Source: Salvia splendens (lineage: Eukaryota; Streptophyta; Magnoliopsida; Lamiales; Lamiaceae). Taken from it: DNA of 64,000 nt. Shown piece after piece: positions 50,792-62,034 of this stretch (positions within the stretch are counted from its first letter, which is position 1; every line of letters begins with the position of its first letter). The position numbers and the translations under genes are program-made. The stretch is taken from assembly GCF_004379255.2 (NCBI RefSeq), contig NC_056042.1:16229901-16293900 (forward strand), given 5' to 3'. The notes beneath the pieces are model-generated. The model did no database searches. It was not told the DNA's origin and saw only the letters and a program-made list of their open reading frames with translations.

Positions 50792-51224
50792 TACTATAAG
50801 AAAAAAAGAGTTCAAAATAACTCAATTTAAAATTATAACATACATCTAACCTAGTATCGACATGTGGCACATATTATGCGAAATAATAACATTATAATGC
50901 AAAAAACATTAGGTGACCTTGTAGATTGATTTTCACGGATTGCTATACACACTCAATTTTGCATTTCAGACATATGTTGTCTATAATGCAAAATATATAT
51001 AGCCAGATTGCATTATAGCCAGTTTATTTTGCATTATTGAAGTCAACGTCTATATTGCAACATAAAACGTCTATAATGCAACATACGTAAATCCATTATA
51101 GTGACAACTAATGTTTTTTTTGCATTATAACATTGTTATTTTGTATTATACATGTGTCATATGGCAGTACGTGGTTAGAAATATGTTATGACACTAAAGG
51201 TGGTTAGACACTAGTGCTCCCCTA
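50792..51224. mobile_element. Putative TIR element, about 390 bp (about 50819-51205)
   Basis: ATTATAACATACATCTAACC and AATAATAACATTATAATGCA at the left are mirrored at the right by GGTTAGAAATATGTTATGAC and TGCATTATAACATTGTTATT. The interior has repeated TCTATAATGCAA words. Non-coding; borders approximate. Confidence 0.5.
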
Positions 51225-52090
51225 CAGACTTAATATAATTTATATCTCTATCTAATCTGGAAAGAAAAAACTGTGATTGCAAATATATATCTGAGAAAGA
51301 AACATCAACTTTGTATGCATTCCTATCTAGTATTTGTATTTTGTATGAAGCACTCAATGATTCACAGTAAAACAAACAGACAAACCTTCCCCATACTCTA
51401 TGTACGTCAACGCAATGCACTCCTTAAATTCTTGAAACCTTATTGAGTTGTAATTGCACTGCAACATTATACATATATGAAAAAATGGGAAAAATTAAGG
51501 ACACAATAGGGGAGGAAGCATTAAAATTATTCCACTAGTGGACGGTGTAGATAATAGAATAGCTAAAGTGTAACATCTCTTAGTCGATTACCAAAGAATC
51601 GAAAAAGTAATGTCACATTGGAAAAAAAAATTTCTTATTTTTAAAATATGTGACTTTTGACGCCATTTTTTTCTAGCGAACAACTGGAATTAATTTATAT
51701 CATGAGAGTTGAGAATATTACTTTTATAGTTTTATGTATATCTGCATACATATTTTCAAAGTCCCGACACACAAACTAGCGACTCAAATGCTTACCTATA
51801 ATACTAGTGACCTGATCCTCAGCAGCTGCATGTATGATAAGATGAGCTTAAGCCATAAATCTGCATAAAGGAAGGCGTGAGCTTCATAATTCAAACAAAA
51901 TCTTCAGAAATTTAGAAGCATTATGATAGTCCCTTTATCACTTTATGTATGTAACCGATTTCTAATACTATTATACATTGTAGAGTTTACTTATTCAATT
52001 TATCTACATACCAGTTTTGGCAACTGAATCTATTTCCACACATTCAGACTTCCGAGGCTTATAGTAGAGTTTTAATAGAGTATACAGATA
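51225..52090. other. TAR-array spacer remnant, then AT-rich DNA
   Basis: 51230-51470 resembles the spacer at 43330-43600 (TATCTCTATCTAATC, GAGAAAGAAACATCAACTTT, CAACGCAATGCA), extending the traces of the duplicated block past the nested elements. The remainder has no feature I recognise. Confidence 0.5.
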
Positions 52091-52094
52091 CAGA

Positions 52095-52143
52095 CAGGGA
52101 CGGAACTAGACTTTCAATAAGCCGGTGCTCAAATCTTTAAAAA

Positions 52144-52186
<43 letters not shown>

Positions 52187-52540
52187 TTCAATTCAAATAT
52201 AATGTCTTTACAATTTTTATTAGGCTTTAGATGATAATTGTTTTCGACGTGACTCCATTTCTTGAAACCGTCGAAGAATGGCCTCATTTTCAATTTTGTT
52301 AAAAATTTCCCTCTCAGTGTCTACAACTAAGATATCATTCATCCAACCATCTCCCATTCTGTTTCGCAAATCAGTCTTGATAAATTTCATCGAAGAAAAT
52401 ACTCTCTCAACAGAAGTGGTCGCAACATTAATTCCATCTTGGTTCACAGTCGGATTCGGGGTTGCAATACTCGAACTAGAAGTTGAATCATTCCTTGATT
52501 TTTTTAAAATATCGATGCATAACTGCAATCAAGAATAAAC
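52095..52540 (-). pseudogene. hAT transposase C-terminal fragment with TIR
   Basis: 52220-52528 (minus) encodes the hAT dimerisation domain (VATTSVERVFSSMKFIKTDL, RNRMGDGWMND). The plus-strand sequence CAGGGACGGAACTAG at 52095 is a typical hAT terminal repeat at the expected distance after the coding end. An ATA/AAT microsatellite lies between (about 52146-52184). The remainder of the transposase and the other terminus are not seen, so it is truncated. It is a different family from the hAT remnant at 10917-12276 (VERVFSS versus VERVFFD, different TIR). Confidence 0.75.
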
Positions 52541-53150
52541 AAAATTAATTAGAATCATTAGATAATTTTAAATCACCTCTGCAGTGTGTAATCTACTACT
52601 TGTATAAGAAATAAGAAAGTAAGAAACGACATTAAGAAAATATTTATGTCAAATTCACGCCACAACTACATAATTTTATATATCAAATTGTAATGATTCA
52701 AAAACTTTTATTTTCTCAATTCTCAAAAAGTTAATTAGGTTTTTCCTATTCAAGCAACACGGTTAAAATCATAAATAAATAATTTCAAATTTCATACTAT
52801 TAATTCAAAATCAAAAGTTAAATCACAATTAAAGAATCAAATCTCTAATTGTGCGGCTGCCTCTTATATGTTTTGAGGAGGAGATATAATTGTATTATAA
52901 ATTTGGTACATAAATTTAATAGGACTGACTTTCCAAAAGCTGTATTAATTTCTGTAGCATGAGATTTACCCATTTCCCGAAAGTAAAGGATATTTAAACA
53001 GAATTAGGTAAAGAGTAAAGTAATTAATATGATTAGAAGCAAATTAGTGGCTGCTTTTTGTTACGGATTAGGTCAACTTCTGGTACTACTTAAGATCTGA
53101 ATACCGTTTAGCAGAGTAGTATCTATTGGCCCATTACAAAAAAACAAATT
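52541..53150. other. AT-rich DNA, nothing recognised
   Basis: No ORF, RNA gene or element border seen. It may contain degraded hAT sequence upstream of the fragment at 52220-52528. Confidence 0.35.
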
Positions 53151-53448
53151 TTGTTTATGCAATTTGGCCTATTAGCAGAGTAGTATCTATTGGCCCAATA
53201 CAAATAATTAATGACCCAATTAGAAGCCCAATTTCATCATGGGTCGTCTTCTTCAAATTGGGGATCTGCGGTTTCTGCGGTTTCGTCTTCTTCAAATAGG
53301 GGATCTGCTGTTCATCTGCTCTTCGCCTCTTCGGCTCTTCCTCTTCCAATTTCGCCATCGCAGACTCGCAGACACATTATACATAGAAATTCAGGCCATT
53401 CGAAGCCGGGGCGAAAATCTGGCTGGGCGCGACTGCATAGTGGGGGGT

Positions 53449-53541
53449 ATGGCTCCGGTTCCGGCCAAGCCCCCGCTGGAGCGGTGGCTTGGCCGCCGGT
53501 ATCTCCGTCCGTGGACTTCATATGCATTGATAAACCACATG
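53449..53541 (+). other. Possible isolated first exon of an unrecognised gene
   Basis: A GC-rich stretch in AT-rich surroundings encodes MAPVPAKPPLERWLGRRYLR then PWTSYALINHM, followed by GAGTAAATC, a possible splice donor. Composition and residue make-up look like real coding, but I do not recognise the protein and found no downstream exon. Overlapping open frames in this GC-rich patch (53155-53577) on both strands are probably by-products. It may be a gene fragment. Confidence 0.3.
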
Positions 53542-53579
53542 AGTAAATCCCTAACTCTTTATATCATAACTCAATAGAA

Positions 53580-54430
53580 AACACATATTATAACAAAATC
53601 TGATTACATGGTGTAGATGTCAAGGCATATCAGAGTTACATTATTGTTTCATGTATTCACATATAACACATTTTTTCACATATGTTAATTCGCACACCAT
53701 ATATATACAGAAATTTGATATGCTGTGCAATAGACTTTGAGCGACTATCAGCGTTTCTTCCATACCAGCACTCATTTTTATTTTTCTATGTATTAAATAT
53801 TAGTAATAAAATTCTTTTTCACCTATTCTATCATCTATCATCCATTGTCACTTATAAGAGTAAAGGCCGAGAACCACTATTGAGCACAAGGCGTTCGATA
53901 ATCTGACTTAGATAGGCAGATGCTCACACACACACCTGTTTGATAAAAACCACAACCAAATCATATAAGGAGTGGAAGTAACTCTCGGCTTTATTGAACT
54001 GAAAAGGAACGAAACAAGAATGCAAATAACCAAGGAAATCCTCACAAGGAGGCCTGCAACTAATCGCCCTAGGAAACTGATTCTCCAAGGCGCTTAAGTC
54101 ATCCAGAGGACTCTCTACTTATGGGTGATTAGTGTAACAAGAATTGACTAAAATAAAGGAAACTAATTTAAAGAGTAGACTAATGACTGCTGGGATCTTC
54201 AAGCTGCTGTAACAACTTTATTCCACCAATCCTCCATTTCTGTTGGCCAACTACTCCTTATATCCTTTTCGCGTAGGCAAACAACCTCCCGATTTCCTCG
54301 GGTGTACACCCTCCACTCCCTGTTGTATCAGTCTCCTTTCGTGAAAACCGCTCCCAGACTCCAGTTCCTTTTGATTTTTTCATAATCTCTCTCGTCACTC
54401 TTTTACCAACTGAATCTCCATATAATGTTC
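53580..54430. other. Non-coding DNA, possible LTR fragment
   Basis: 53960-54420 has the texture of a retroelement LTR or transcribed UTR, but no primer site or partner repeat was found. No gene is supported. Confidence 0.3.
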
Positions 54431-54435
54431 TACTT

Positions 54436-54678
54436 CATCCGTTTCATAGTAGTGGAGTATTTTGCATTTCGGTAAGTTCCATAGTATGGAGTCATTTCCT
54501 TTTTTTAGTAAAAGTCTATACATTTCTTCTACTTACTTTACTCTCTCTTACTTTATTCTCTCTTCATCTCTCTACCTTATTGTCCTTTACATAACTCACT
54601 TAACACAATTTTCTTAAATCGTGTGCCGAAAAAAACGCGCTCCACTACCACGGAATGGAGGGAGACAGGGAGTACTCT
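54436..54678. mobile_element. MITE
   Basis: The left CATCCGTTTCATAGTAGTGGAG region and the right CTCCACTACCACGGAATGGAGGGAG region are inverted partners about 240 bp apart. The interior carries the TCTCTCTTACTTTATTCTCTC-type tract common in these elements. Confidence 0.55.
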
Positions 54679-55095
54679 TTATTTCTAAAAGTTGGCTCTT
54701 GTTCTTCCCAATTTCAAATATTCCCATCAAGGCAGAAACCAGAATTCGTCATTCTTTTCTCCAAAAACTACTCAGAAATTTTCTTTCGCTAAGCACAAAA
54801 CATCACTAACCACCACTCTTATTTTTGTTGTCACGAGTCAACGATACCTCCGCATTCCAATTCACCCAAAATTTCACAGCTGACCACCAGATTTATCCAC
54901 AATTTTTTTTCTCTTCAGATTTCAAAATTTAAGAGCATTGAGTTTGAATTCGACACCCTAACAATTCGTCCAATAAATAGTAGATTTTGTACCAAGTAGA
55001 TGAATAAAATTACAATAAATTAATTATTAAAAGTTGAGAAGATGCACTTTGCAGAAGGAATGGTGAATGCTAATGTATTGTGAAATTTCACTTCG

Positions 55096-55151
55096 NNNNN
55101 NNNNNNNNNNNNNNNNNNNNNNNNNNNNNNNNNNNNNNNNNNNNNNNNNNN
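55096..55151. other. Assembly gap (56 N)
   Basis: A run of N. AT-rich non-coding sequence lies to its left, GC-richer LINE-like sequence to its right, so a real element border may be hidden here. Confidence 1.
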
Positions 55152-56515
55152 TACCTGTACTCTAAACAACCCTCGATCAACAAAGCGCCCATTCCTCGGC
55201 CTCACGAGTGAGAGAAGCAGGACCCACTGGATTCGGATGGACCAAAGTGCCTCCCCCACTGATGAAGGGGAGTCCTACCACTCGGGCTCGGCAGTATATT
55301 TAGGAATGCTCTGGTATGAACCCCACCAACTCCCTTCATCGATCAGGCCGGCATCCCACAACACATCTCATGATCGCGATCCCTCCAACACCCCCGATCC
55401 TCCACGGTGAAAAAAGGACATCCCCGAGGTGGACCCGTTCTAAGCAGGCGAATCCCACCCCGGTGGCCCCGACATGGGACACAATCCTGAGGGCCCAGCA
55501 AACCCCCCGGGCCTTATTCCACGGGGACCCCTGGCAGATGCTTTGGAAGGCGCGGTTCACTACTCTCCATAGCACATACTTCATCTGGAGGCTCCCTCCA
55601 ACCGCATACCGGTCGACACGAAACTTCAGTGGCGGGAGATTGAGCTAGCTTCCAAGTGCCAATGCTGCCCCCACCGACCGGGTATCGAGTCCCTCCAACA
55701 CCTATTCATCCTGGGACATGGAGCTCGCAGAGTATGGAGTGAGTTTGACGCTTGTTCGCAGGCCCGTCCCCCCGCCTCCATATCAATGACACAATCCCTA
55801 CGAGAATTGAAGTGTGGGCGTGGAGATATCAGCAGCCGAACAAGAAGCATCTTAGCCGAGCCACCCCATACCTCATTCTTTGGTTTATCTGGTCGGAGAG
55901 AAATAGGAGTCGCCACCAAGGCACACAGTTTAAACCACAAAATGTGGTATGGCAGGTCCACATGTTCATTTCGGCGGCAATCAGGGTGCTATACCCTAGC
56001 CATGGCAATCAAATGGTATCCCCCGGATCACCGTGGATAAAGCTCAACACGGATGGTTCCTTTAATGAAGCGAACGACAAAGCATGGGCTGGAGGGATCA
56101 TTCGAGACCACTTGGGTAAGATGCTCGTCGCCTTCAGCACGCCGCTCGAAGCACACTCGGCGTTAGAGGCGGAGCTCTTGGCCATGCTCCACGGTTTGAA
56201 CATAGCCAAGGAATTCGCTCTACCAATCTGGATTGAGTCGGATGCAGAGCAAGCAATCAAATTGGTCAATGGGACAGGATGGGGCCCGGCACTCGCTCGG
56301 CAAGCGGTGGCGCAACTAATCCTACACAAACGCCTACTCAAATTCCGAGCCACGTTCATACACCGGGAGGGAAACAAGCGGTGGACTTCCTTGCGAGAAT
56401 TGGGCTAGACCAAGACAGTGGCCTACGAATGCACTTCAACTCCCACCGAGAGAATTGCTGGACTTGGTTCGATTGGACGAGATGGGAGTGTCGCACATCC
56501 GAAACCTAGACGGGG
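55152..56515 (+). pseudogene. Plant LINE 3' part: zinc-finger linker and RNase H domain, frameshifted
   Basis: The RNase H domain lies in the 55752-56408 frame: WIKLNTDGSFNEANDKAWAG (first Asp), ALEAELLAMLHGL (Glu), IESDAEQAIKL (second Asp). The last conserved segment (NKAVDFLARIGL equivalent) is in a +1 frame at about 56365-56405, so one frameshift breaks the end. Upstream, 55640-55760 encodes, with frame changes, a Cys/His segment (CQCCPHRPGIESLQHLFILG) like the zinc-binding region preceding RNase H in plant LINEs. The RT lies beyond the gap or is missing. Confidence 0.8.
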
Positions 56516-56597
56516 ACGGACACTAAAGTTGGTAATGAGACGTTGGGAGACAATAGTGACTAGTTTTTTGGTTAATTGTATTTGGAAAAGAGTATGA

Positions 56598-57364
56598 TGA
56601 TGGAGCTACACCCAAGCTGATCTACAAGGGACAAGAAAATGGATCCATTGATCATTCAAAGTGGACCAATTACAAGAGCTAGAGCTAAGAAGATAAAGGA
56701 GTCCATGATGCTTTTAGTTGATGAGTAAAAGCCCAATTCCAAGACCATCTACATTGGCCAAATGGCTGAATATTATTCAGTTAGTGGGCAGCCCATGGCA
56801 TGAAGTTTTGAGTCACTATATATCACATTTGGAGGCCCAAATTGAAGATTCATGATGCATTTTCGTCCAAGTTGGAGCAACCAACAGAAGAGTCATTTTA
56901 AGTTACTTTTTTGAGTTAAGTAAGTGACTTTAGATGTCCCTAAAGTCACACCAATAGTTTAGGAGTTACTTTTCACTATTATGAGTCATTCTAAAGCTCT
57001 TAAGTTGTACTAATGATACATGAGACTTTCAAGAGTCCATTCTAGCCTATAAATAGGCTTGTAAGCATGTCATTGAGGACACCATTGATCAAATACGAAA
57101 ATAGACTTTGTCTTGTGAGTTGAATTCTCTTTGTAGAGTTTTTCAATTGTTTGGAACTTATCGAGATACTTTGAGCAAGTTCTTGTGGCGTTCAACCATA
57201 CCGAGGTTCTTGGCTGATCATATAGCCAACGGGTCGAGGTTTTCCAAGCTCTGAGAGTGGATCAAACCAGATTATCAATCAAGGGAGGTCCGCTGCCAAC
57301 CTTATACGTGGGGTTCTTGATCAATATATCCAACGGGTCCTTCGTCCTATCCCAATCCATATCA
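56598..57364 (+). repeat. 5' LTR of the gypsy element
   Basis: Matches 61935-62706 along its whole length with scattered single-base differences and small indels. Contains TATAAATAGGCTTGTAAGCA (about 57049-57068), a plausible TATA box and transcription start region. Confidence 0.9.
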
Positions 57365-57366
57365 TT

Positions 57367-57380
57367 TGGTATCACGAGCC
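57367..57380 (+). promoter_or_regulatory. Primer binding site, altered tRNA-Met type
   Basis: TGGTATCACGAGCC lies two bases after the LTR. It resembles the usual TGGTATCAGAGC site but has an extra C inside, which would weaken pairing to initiator tRNA-Met. Confidence 0.65.
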
Positions 57381-57865
57381 ATCTGGTATTGATCTATTCT
57401 TAGCTTTACCTTACATCTAATCTTAGTTTCAAAAAAAAAATCGAAAAAAAAAGTGAGAAAGGCTAGCACAACTTTATCTTCATTTTATCTAGTTGTTGCA
57501 AAAAAACAAAAAAAAAAAGTACATATAGTAAACATCTTTACCTTCTTTTATCCATTATCTTTTTTTTGCTTTACAAAAAGAAGCAAACAAAAAAAACCAG
57601 GAAAAAAAAAACCCAAATACATTTTTCACATCATTTTCTCGACCATTTCCTTTCATCCTTCATTCAAGGGCTAAAGTTGGTTGATTGCTATTTGTTCTTG
57701 TTTGTTCTTGATTGTTTTATACTTGTGTTTTCTTTGCAAAAGAGAAAGAGTGGTAAAAGGCTTGAGAGGTGAGGTTATTTGAGGGGAGGTAAAAGCCAAC
57801 GAGTGATATACACGAGTGTTTTTGTGAGGTTTATTTTTTTGTGTGATACACGAGTGAACTGTGAG

Positions 57866-59497
57866 GATGGATTCTACTGACGATCATATTCCAGTTGATC
57901 CTACGTTGAAAGCCATGCAACAACAATTTGCAAGGTTGGCACGGATTCTGGAAAGTGTTTCATGCGGTTGGAGAGGCTAGAAGTTCAGGCAACAAATGAA
58001 AATAATAACGAGGAGGAAGAGAGTGGAGGAGAAGATGATGCTTCATATAGGCATCGAATGAGAGACGTGGAACGGTAGAAGAGGGCGTACAAATGAAGTG
58101 GATGGTGATTTGAGAAGCATCAAACTGAAGATCCCAACATTCCAAGGAAGGAGTGACCCCGAAGCTTATTTGGAGTGGGAGAGAAAGGTGGATCTCATCT
58201 TTGAATGTCACAACTATTCCGAGGAGAAAAAGGTTAGACTTGCTGCTATTGAATTCGCTGACTATGCTATAGTTGGTGGGATCAATTGACAACTAGTACA
58301 AGGCGATATGGAGGGAAGACCGGTTTCGACTTGGGAAGAAATGAAAAGCATAATGCGTAAGAGATTTGTACCTTCTCATTATTTTCGTGAATTGTATCAA
58401 AAATTACAATCTATGAAACAAGGTACTAAATCTGTTGATGAGTACTACAAAGACATGGAGATTGCCATGATTAGGGCAATGTTGAAGAAGATAGAGAAGC
58501 AACTATGGCTCGATTCTTATGTGGGCTGAATTGGGAGATTGCAAACATTGTAGAGCTTCAACACTATGTGGAGTTGGAGGACATGGTTCATATGGCCATG
58601 AAGGTGGAGGGACAATTGAAGAAGAAGGGAACAATCCAAAAGAATTTTTCAACAGGTTCTCATTCTTCAAGGACAAAAGAATGGACTTCATCCAAATCCA
58701 ATTTTGGGGCAGGTTCTAAACCCCAAAATGAAGCGTCGACATCCAAGTCCAAAGAATTTGAGAAGGGTAAAGGTATTTCTACTTCTACTTCTACTCGAAA
58801 TAGAGATATCAAATGTTTTCGTTGTCAAGGTGTTGGACACATTGCATCTCAATGTCCAAACAAAAGGGTGATGATTTTGAAGCCAAATGGAGAGATAGAA
58901 TCCGAAAGTGAACGTGAAGATGATCATGATGAGGAGGAGGATAAACAATTGGAGGAGATTGGACCAGAACATGGAGAACTTTTGGTCGTTCGAAGGGCTC
59001 TAAACATGCAAAACAGAAATGATGATCAACAAAGGGAGAACATCTTCCACACAAGGTGTTTGGTCCAAGGTAAACTTTGCATAATGATTATTGATGGTGG
59101 TAGTTGTGCAAATGTTGCAAGTTCTGAAATGGTGGAAAAGTTGAGCTTAACAACGGAAAAACATCCTAATCCGTACAAGCTACAAAGGCTTAATGAATGT
59201 GGAGAAATTCGAGTGACTAAGCGAGTTCTAATTTTGTTTTCAATTGGTAATTATAAAGATGATGTTCTTTGTGATGTTGTGCCAATGCATGCTAGTCACA
59301 TTCTTTTGGGGAGGCCTTGGCAGTTTGATCGTAGAGTGACTTATGATGGATTTCACAACCACTACACCTTCAAGCACAACAACAAGTCTATCATGCTTGT
59401 CTCTTTGACACCTCAACATGTTCAAGAAGATCAACAGAAATTATCTCAAGCAAGGAGAGCTCGTGAGGTTGAGAGAAAAAAAAAGCGAGGGCATTGA
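57866..59497 (+). pseudogene. gag and protease region of the gypsy element, frameshifted
   Basis: The probable gag start is at 57866 (MDSTDDHIPVDPTLKAMQQQ); frames then change. 58098-58289 holds IKLKIPTFQGRSDPEAYLEW; 58308-58529 holds RFVPSHYFRELYQKLQSMKQ; 58505-59497 holds the remainder, with a CCHC zinc knuckle [14 protein letters not shown] and, after an acidic linker, the aspartic protease [29 protein letters not shown] closes the protease. At least two frame breaks separate the blocks. The tail ends in a Lys/Arg-rich run before a stop at 59497. Confidence 0.85.
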
Positions 59498-60934
59498 AAA
59501 AGAGTCGAGTGAAAAGAGTCGAGAGAAAAGTAAGAATGAGGGAAAAGAAAAAAAGAATTTCTATGTGAGTGGTTAGTCATGCCTTTGGTTTAACTAATGC
59601 ACCAAGCACTTTCATGAGATTGATGCACCATGTTTTGAGAAAATTCATTGGAAAATTTGTGGTTGTTTATTTTGATGATATTCTTGTCTATAGCAAAAAT
59701 GTTTTTTTTTTTTTTTTTTTTTTAAAATTAACTTCATATATTTATATCATATATATGAAGAAGGAAATTACAAATCAACTCCTATAACAAGGGAGGAAAG
59801 ACAAATTACGCCACCCAGGGTTCGAACTCGAGACCTTCAGGATGGACGCGATATCCAGCACCCTTTACCGCTAGGCCAAGGGGCTTGGATGTCTATAGCA
59901 AAAATGTGGATGAACATCTTAACCATGTGCATGCTATTTTGGACACCTTAAGAAAAGAATCATTTTATGCTAATCTCAAGAAGTGTTCATTTTGCATGGA
60001 TAAAGTTGTTTTTCTTGGTTTTGTTATAAGTGCTAATGGGATTGAAATGGAAAAGGAGAAGGTGAAAGCTATTTTAGAATGGCCAATTCCTCAAAATGTA
60101 GCACAAGTTAGAAGTTTTCATGGTCTTGCAAGTTTTTATAGGAGGTTTGTCAAGGATTTTAGTACAATTGCTGCACCTTTGAATGAAATTGTGAAAAAGG
60201 ATGTTTGTTTTTATTGGGGAGAAAAACAAGAGCATGCTTTTAATCTCCTTAAAGAAAAACTTACAACTGCACCAATTCTTTCTTTGCCTAACTTTGATAA
60301 CATATTTGAGCTTGAATGTGATGCATCTGGAGTAGGCATAGGAGCTGTTTTGTTGCAGGATGGAAAGCCAATCGCTTACTTTAGCGAAAAGTTGAAAGGA
60401 GCTCAATTGAACTATCCAACGTATGACAAGGAGTTATATGCGTTGGTTAGAGCTTTGGAAACATGGCAGCATTACTTGTGGCCTAGAGAGTTTGTAATTC
60501 ATACGGATCATGAATCTCTCAAGTACTTGAAAGGTCAAGGTAAGCTTAGCAAGAGACATGTTAAGTGGGTGGAATTCATTGAATCATTTCCCTATGTAAT
60601 CAAATACAAAAAGGGAAAAGAAAACATTGTGGCTGATGCATTGTCTCGGAGGTACATTTTGATCACTAATTTGAGTTCTAAGTTGCTTGGTTTTGAGTTG
60701 ATTAAGGAAATGTATGATAATGACCCGGACTTTTCTTCTATCTATTTAGCTTGTGAGCATGCTGCATTTGACAAGTTCTATAGGCATGATGGCTATTTGT
60801 TTAGAGAAAATAAATTGTGCATTCCTAAAGGTTCTATGCGTGAATTGCTTGTGCGTGAAGCACATGGTGGTGGTTTAATGGGGCATTTTGGAGTCCATAA
60901 GACAATGGATGTTTTGCATGAACATTTCTTTTAG
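59498..60934 (+). pseudogene. Reverse transcriptase (N-terminal half deleted) and RNase H, with SINE insertion
   Basis: Coding resumes at [18 protein letters not shown], then [14 protein letters not shown] with the YFDD catalytic pair. RT sequence that should precede it is missing, so most of fingers and palm was lost between 59500 and 59565. One T is also missing in the MPFGLT segment. A SINE splits the gene right after YSKN; coding continues at 59885 with [20 protein letters not shown]. RNase H follows ([43 protein letters not shown]), then the start of integrase. The frame stops at 60934 where TAG replaces the usual Trp codon after EHFF. Confidence 0.85.
59703..59889 (-). mobile_element. 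tRNA-derived SINE
   Basis: Minus-strand orientation: the head has an A-box-like TGGCCTAGCGGTAAAGG and a B box GAGTTCGAACC, typical of tRNA promoters; the tail is a poly(A), seen as T(21) on the plus strand from about 59703. The 17-18 bp duplication TGTCTATAGCAAAAATGT flanks it (59685-59702 and 59890-59907), diagnostic of LINE-assisted insertion. About 187 bp including the tail. Confidence 0.92.
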
Positions 60935-62034
60935 CTTAAAATGCGTGTGGATGTTGAAAGAATTTGTAAAAGATGCATAACTTGCATGCAAGCCAAGTCT
61001 AAATCACACCCACATGGTTTGTACAAACCGTTACCAATTCCTAGTGCACCTTGGGAGGATATTTCAATGGACTTTGTTGTTGGTTTGCCAAGAACAAAAA
61101 GAGGTAGAGATTCAGTTTTTGTGGTTGTTGATAGGTTTTCAAAAATGGCACATTTTATTCCATGTCACAAAACTGATGATGCATCTCATATTGCTGATTT
61201 GTTCTTTAAAGAAATTGTCCGTTTGCGTGGTGTTCCTAGATCAATTGTGAGTGATCGAGATGCTAAATTTGTGAGTCATTTTTGGCGAGTGTTGTGGAAT
61301 AAGTTAGGAACTAAACTCTTGTTTTCTACTACTTGTCATCCACAAACTGATGGACAAACTAAAGTAGTTAATAGGACTTTGTCTCAATTACTACGAACTT
61401 TAGTTAAAAAGAACTTGAAAAGTTGGGAGGAATGCTTACCTTTTGCTGAATTTGCTTATAATCGAAGTGTTCATTCTGCTACTAACTTTTCTCCATTTGA
61501 AGTTGTGTATGGTTTTAATCCATTGAGCCCACTAGATTTGATCCCAATACCCATTGAAGATCATGCAAGTCTTGATGGAAAAGCTAAGGCTGAAATGGAG
61601 AAAAGATTGCATGAAAGGGTAAGACTCAACATTGAAAAGAGTACAGAACAATATGCAAAGCAAGCCAACAAGGGTCGGAAACAAGTCATCTTTGAGCCGG
61701 GAGATTGGGTTTGGTTGCATATGAGAAATGAGAGATTTCCTTCTAAAAAAGAAAGTCCAAGTTGCAGCCAAGAGGAGATGGACCATTCCAAGTGATTGGA
61801 AAAGTCAATGATAATGCTTACAAACTTGACTTACCTGGTGAGTTTAATGTAAGTGCTACTTTCAATGTTTCTGATTTATCTCCTTATGTTGGTGAATTAG
61901 ATTCGAGGACGAATCCTCTTGAAGAAGAAGGGAATGATGAAGCTACACCCAAGCTGATCTACAAGGACAAGAAGATGGATCCATTGATCATTCAAAGTGG
62001 ACCACAATTACAAGAGCTAGAGCTAAGAAGATAA
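60890..62034 (+). pseudogene. Integrase of the gypsy element, one stop and one frameshift
   Basis: The zinc-binding region runs from [14 protein letters not shown] (before 60934) to [13 protein letters not shown] (after it). The core has the DDE residues: [11 protein letters not shown] and [12 protein letters not shown] (first Asp), [14 protein letters not shown] (second Asp), [12 protein letters not shown], where Lys stands where the catalytic Glu is expected. Near 61770 the frame shifts, and the C-terminal part continues at 61762-62034 ([40 protein letters not shown]). The last codons run into the 3' LTR. Confidence 0.85.
61921..61933 (+). promoter_or_regulatory. Polypurine tract
   Basis: GAAGAAGAAGGGA lies immediately before the 3' LTR at 61935, the standard plus-strand primer position. 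Confidence 0.8.

Noticed and set aside
59820..59885. Possible tRNA gene, because of A- and B-box sequences
   Set aside because: No cloverleaf 3' half or acceptor stem; the poly(A) tail and 18-bp duplications identify a SINE.
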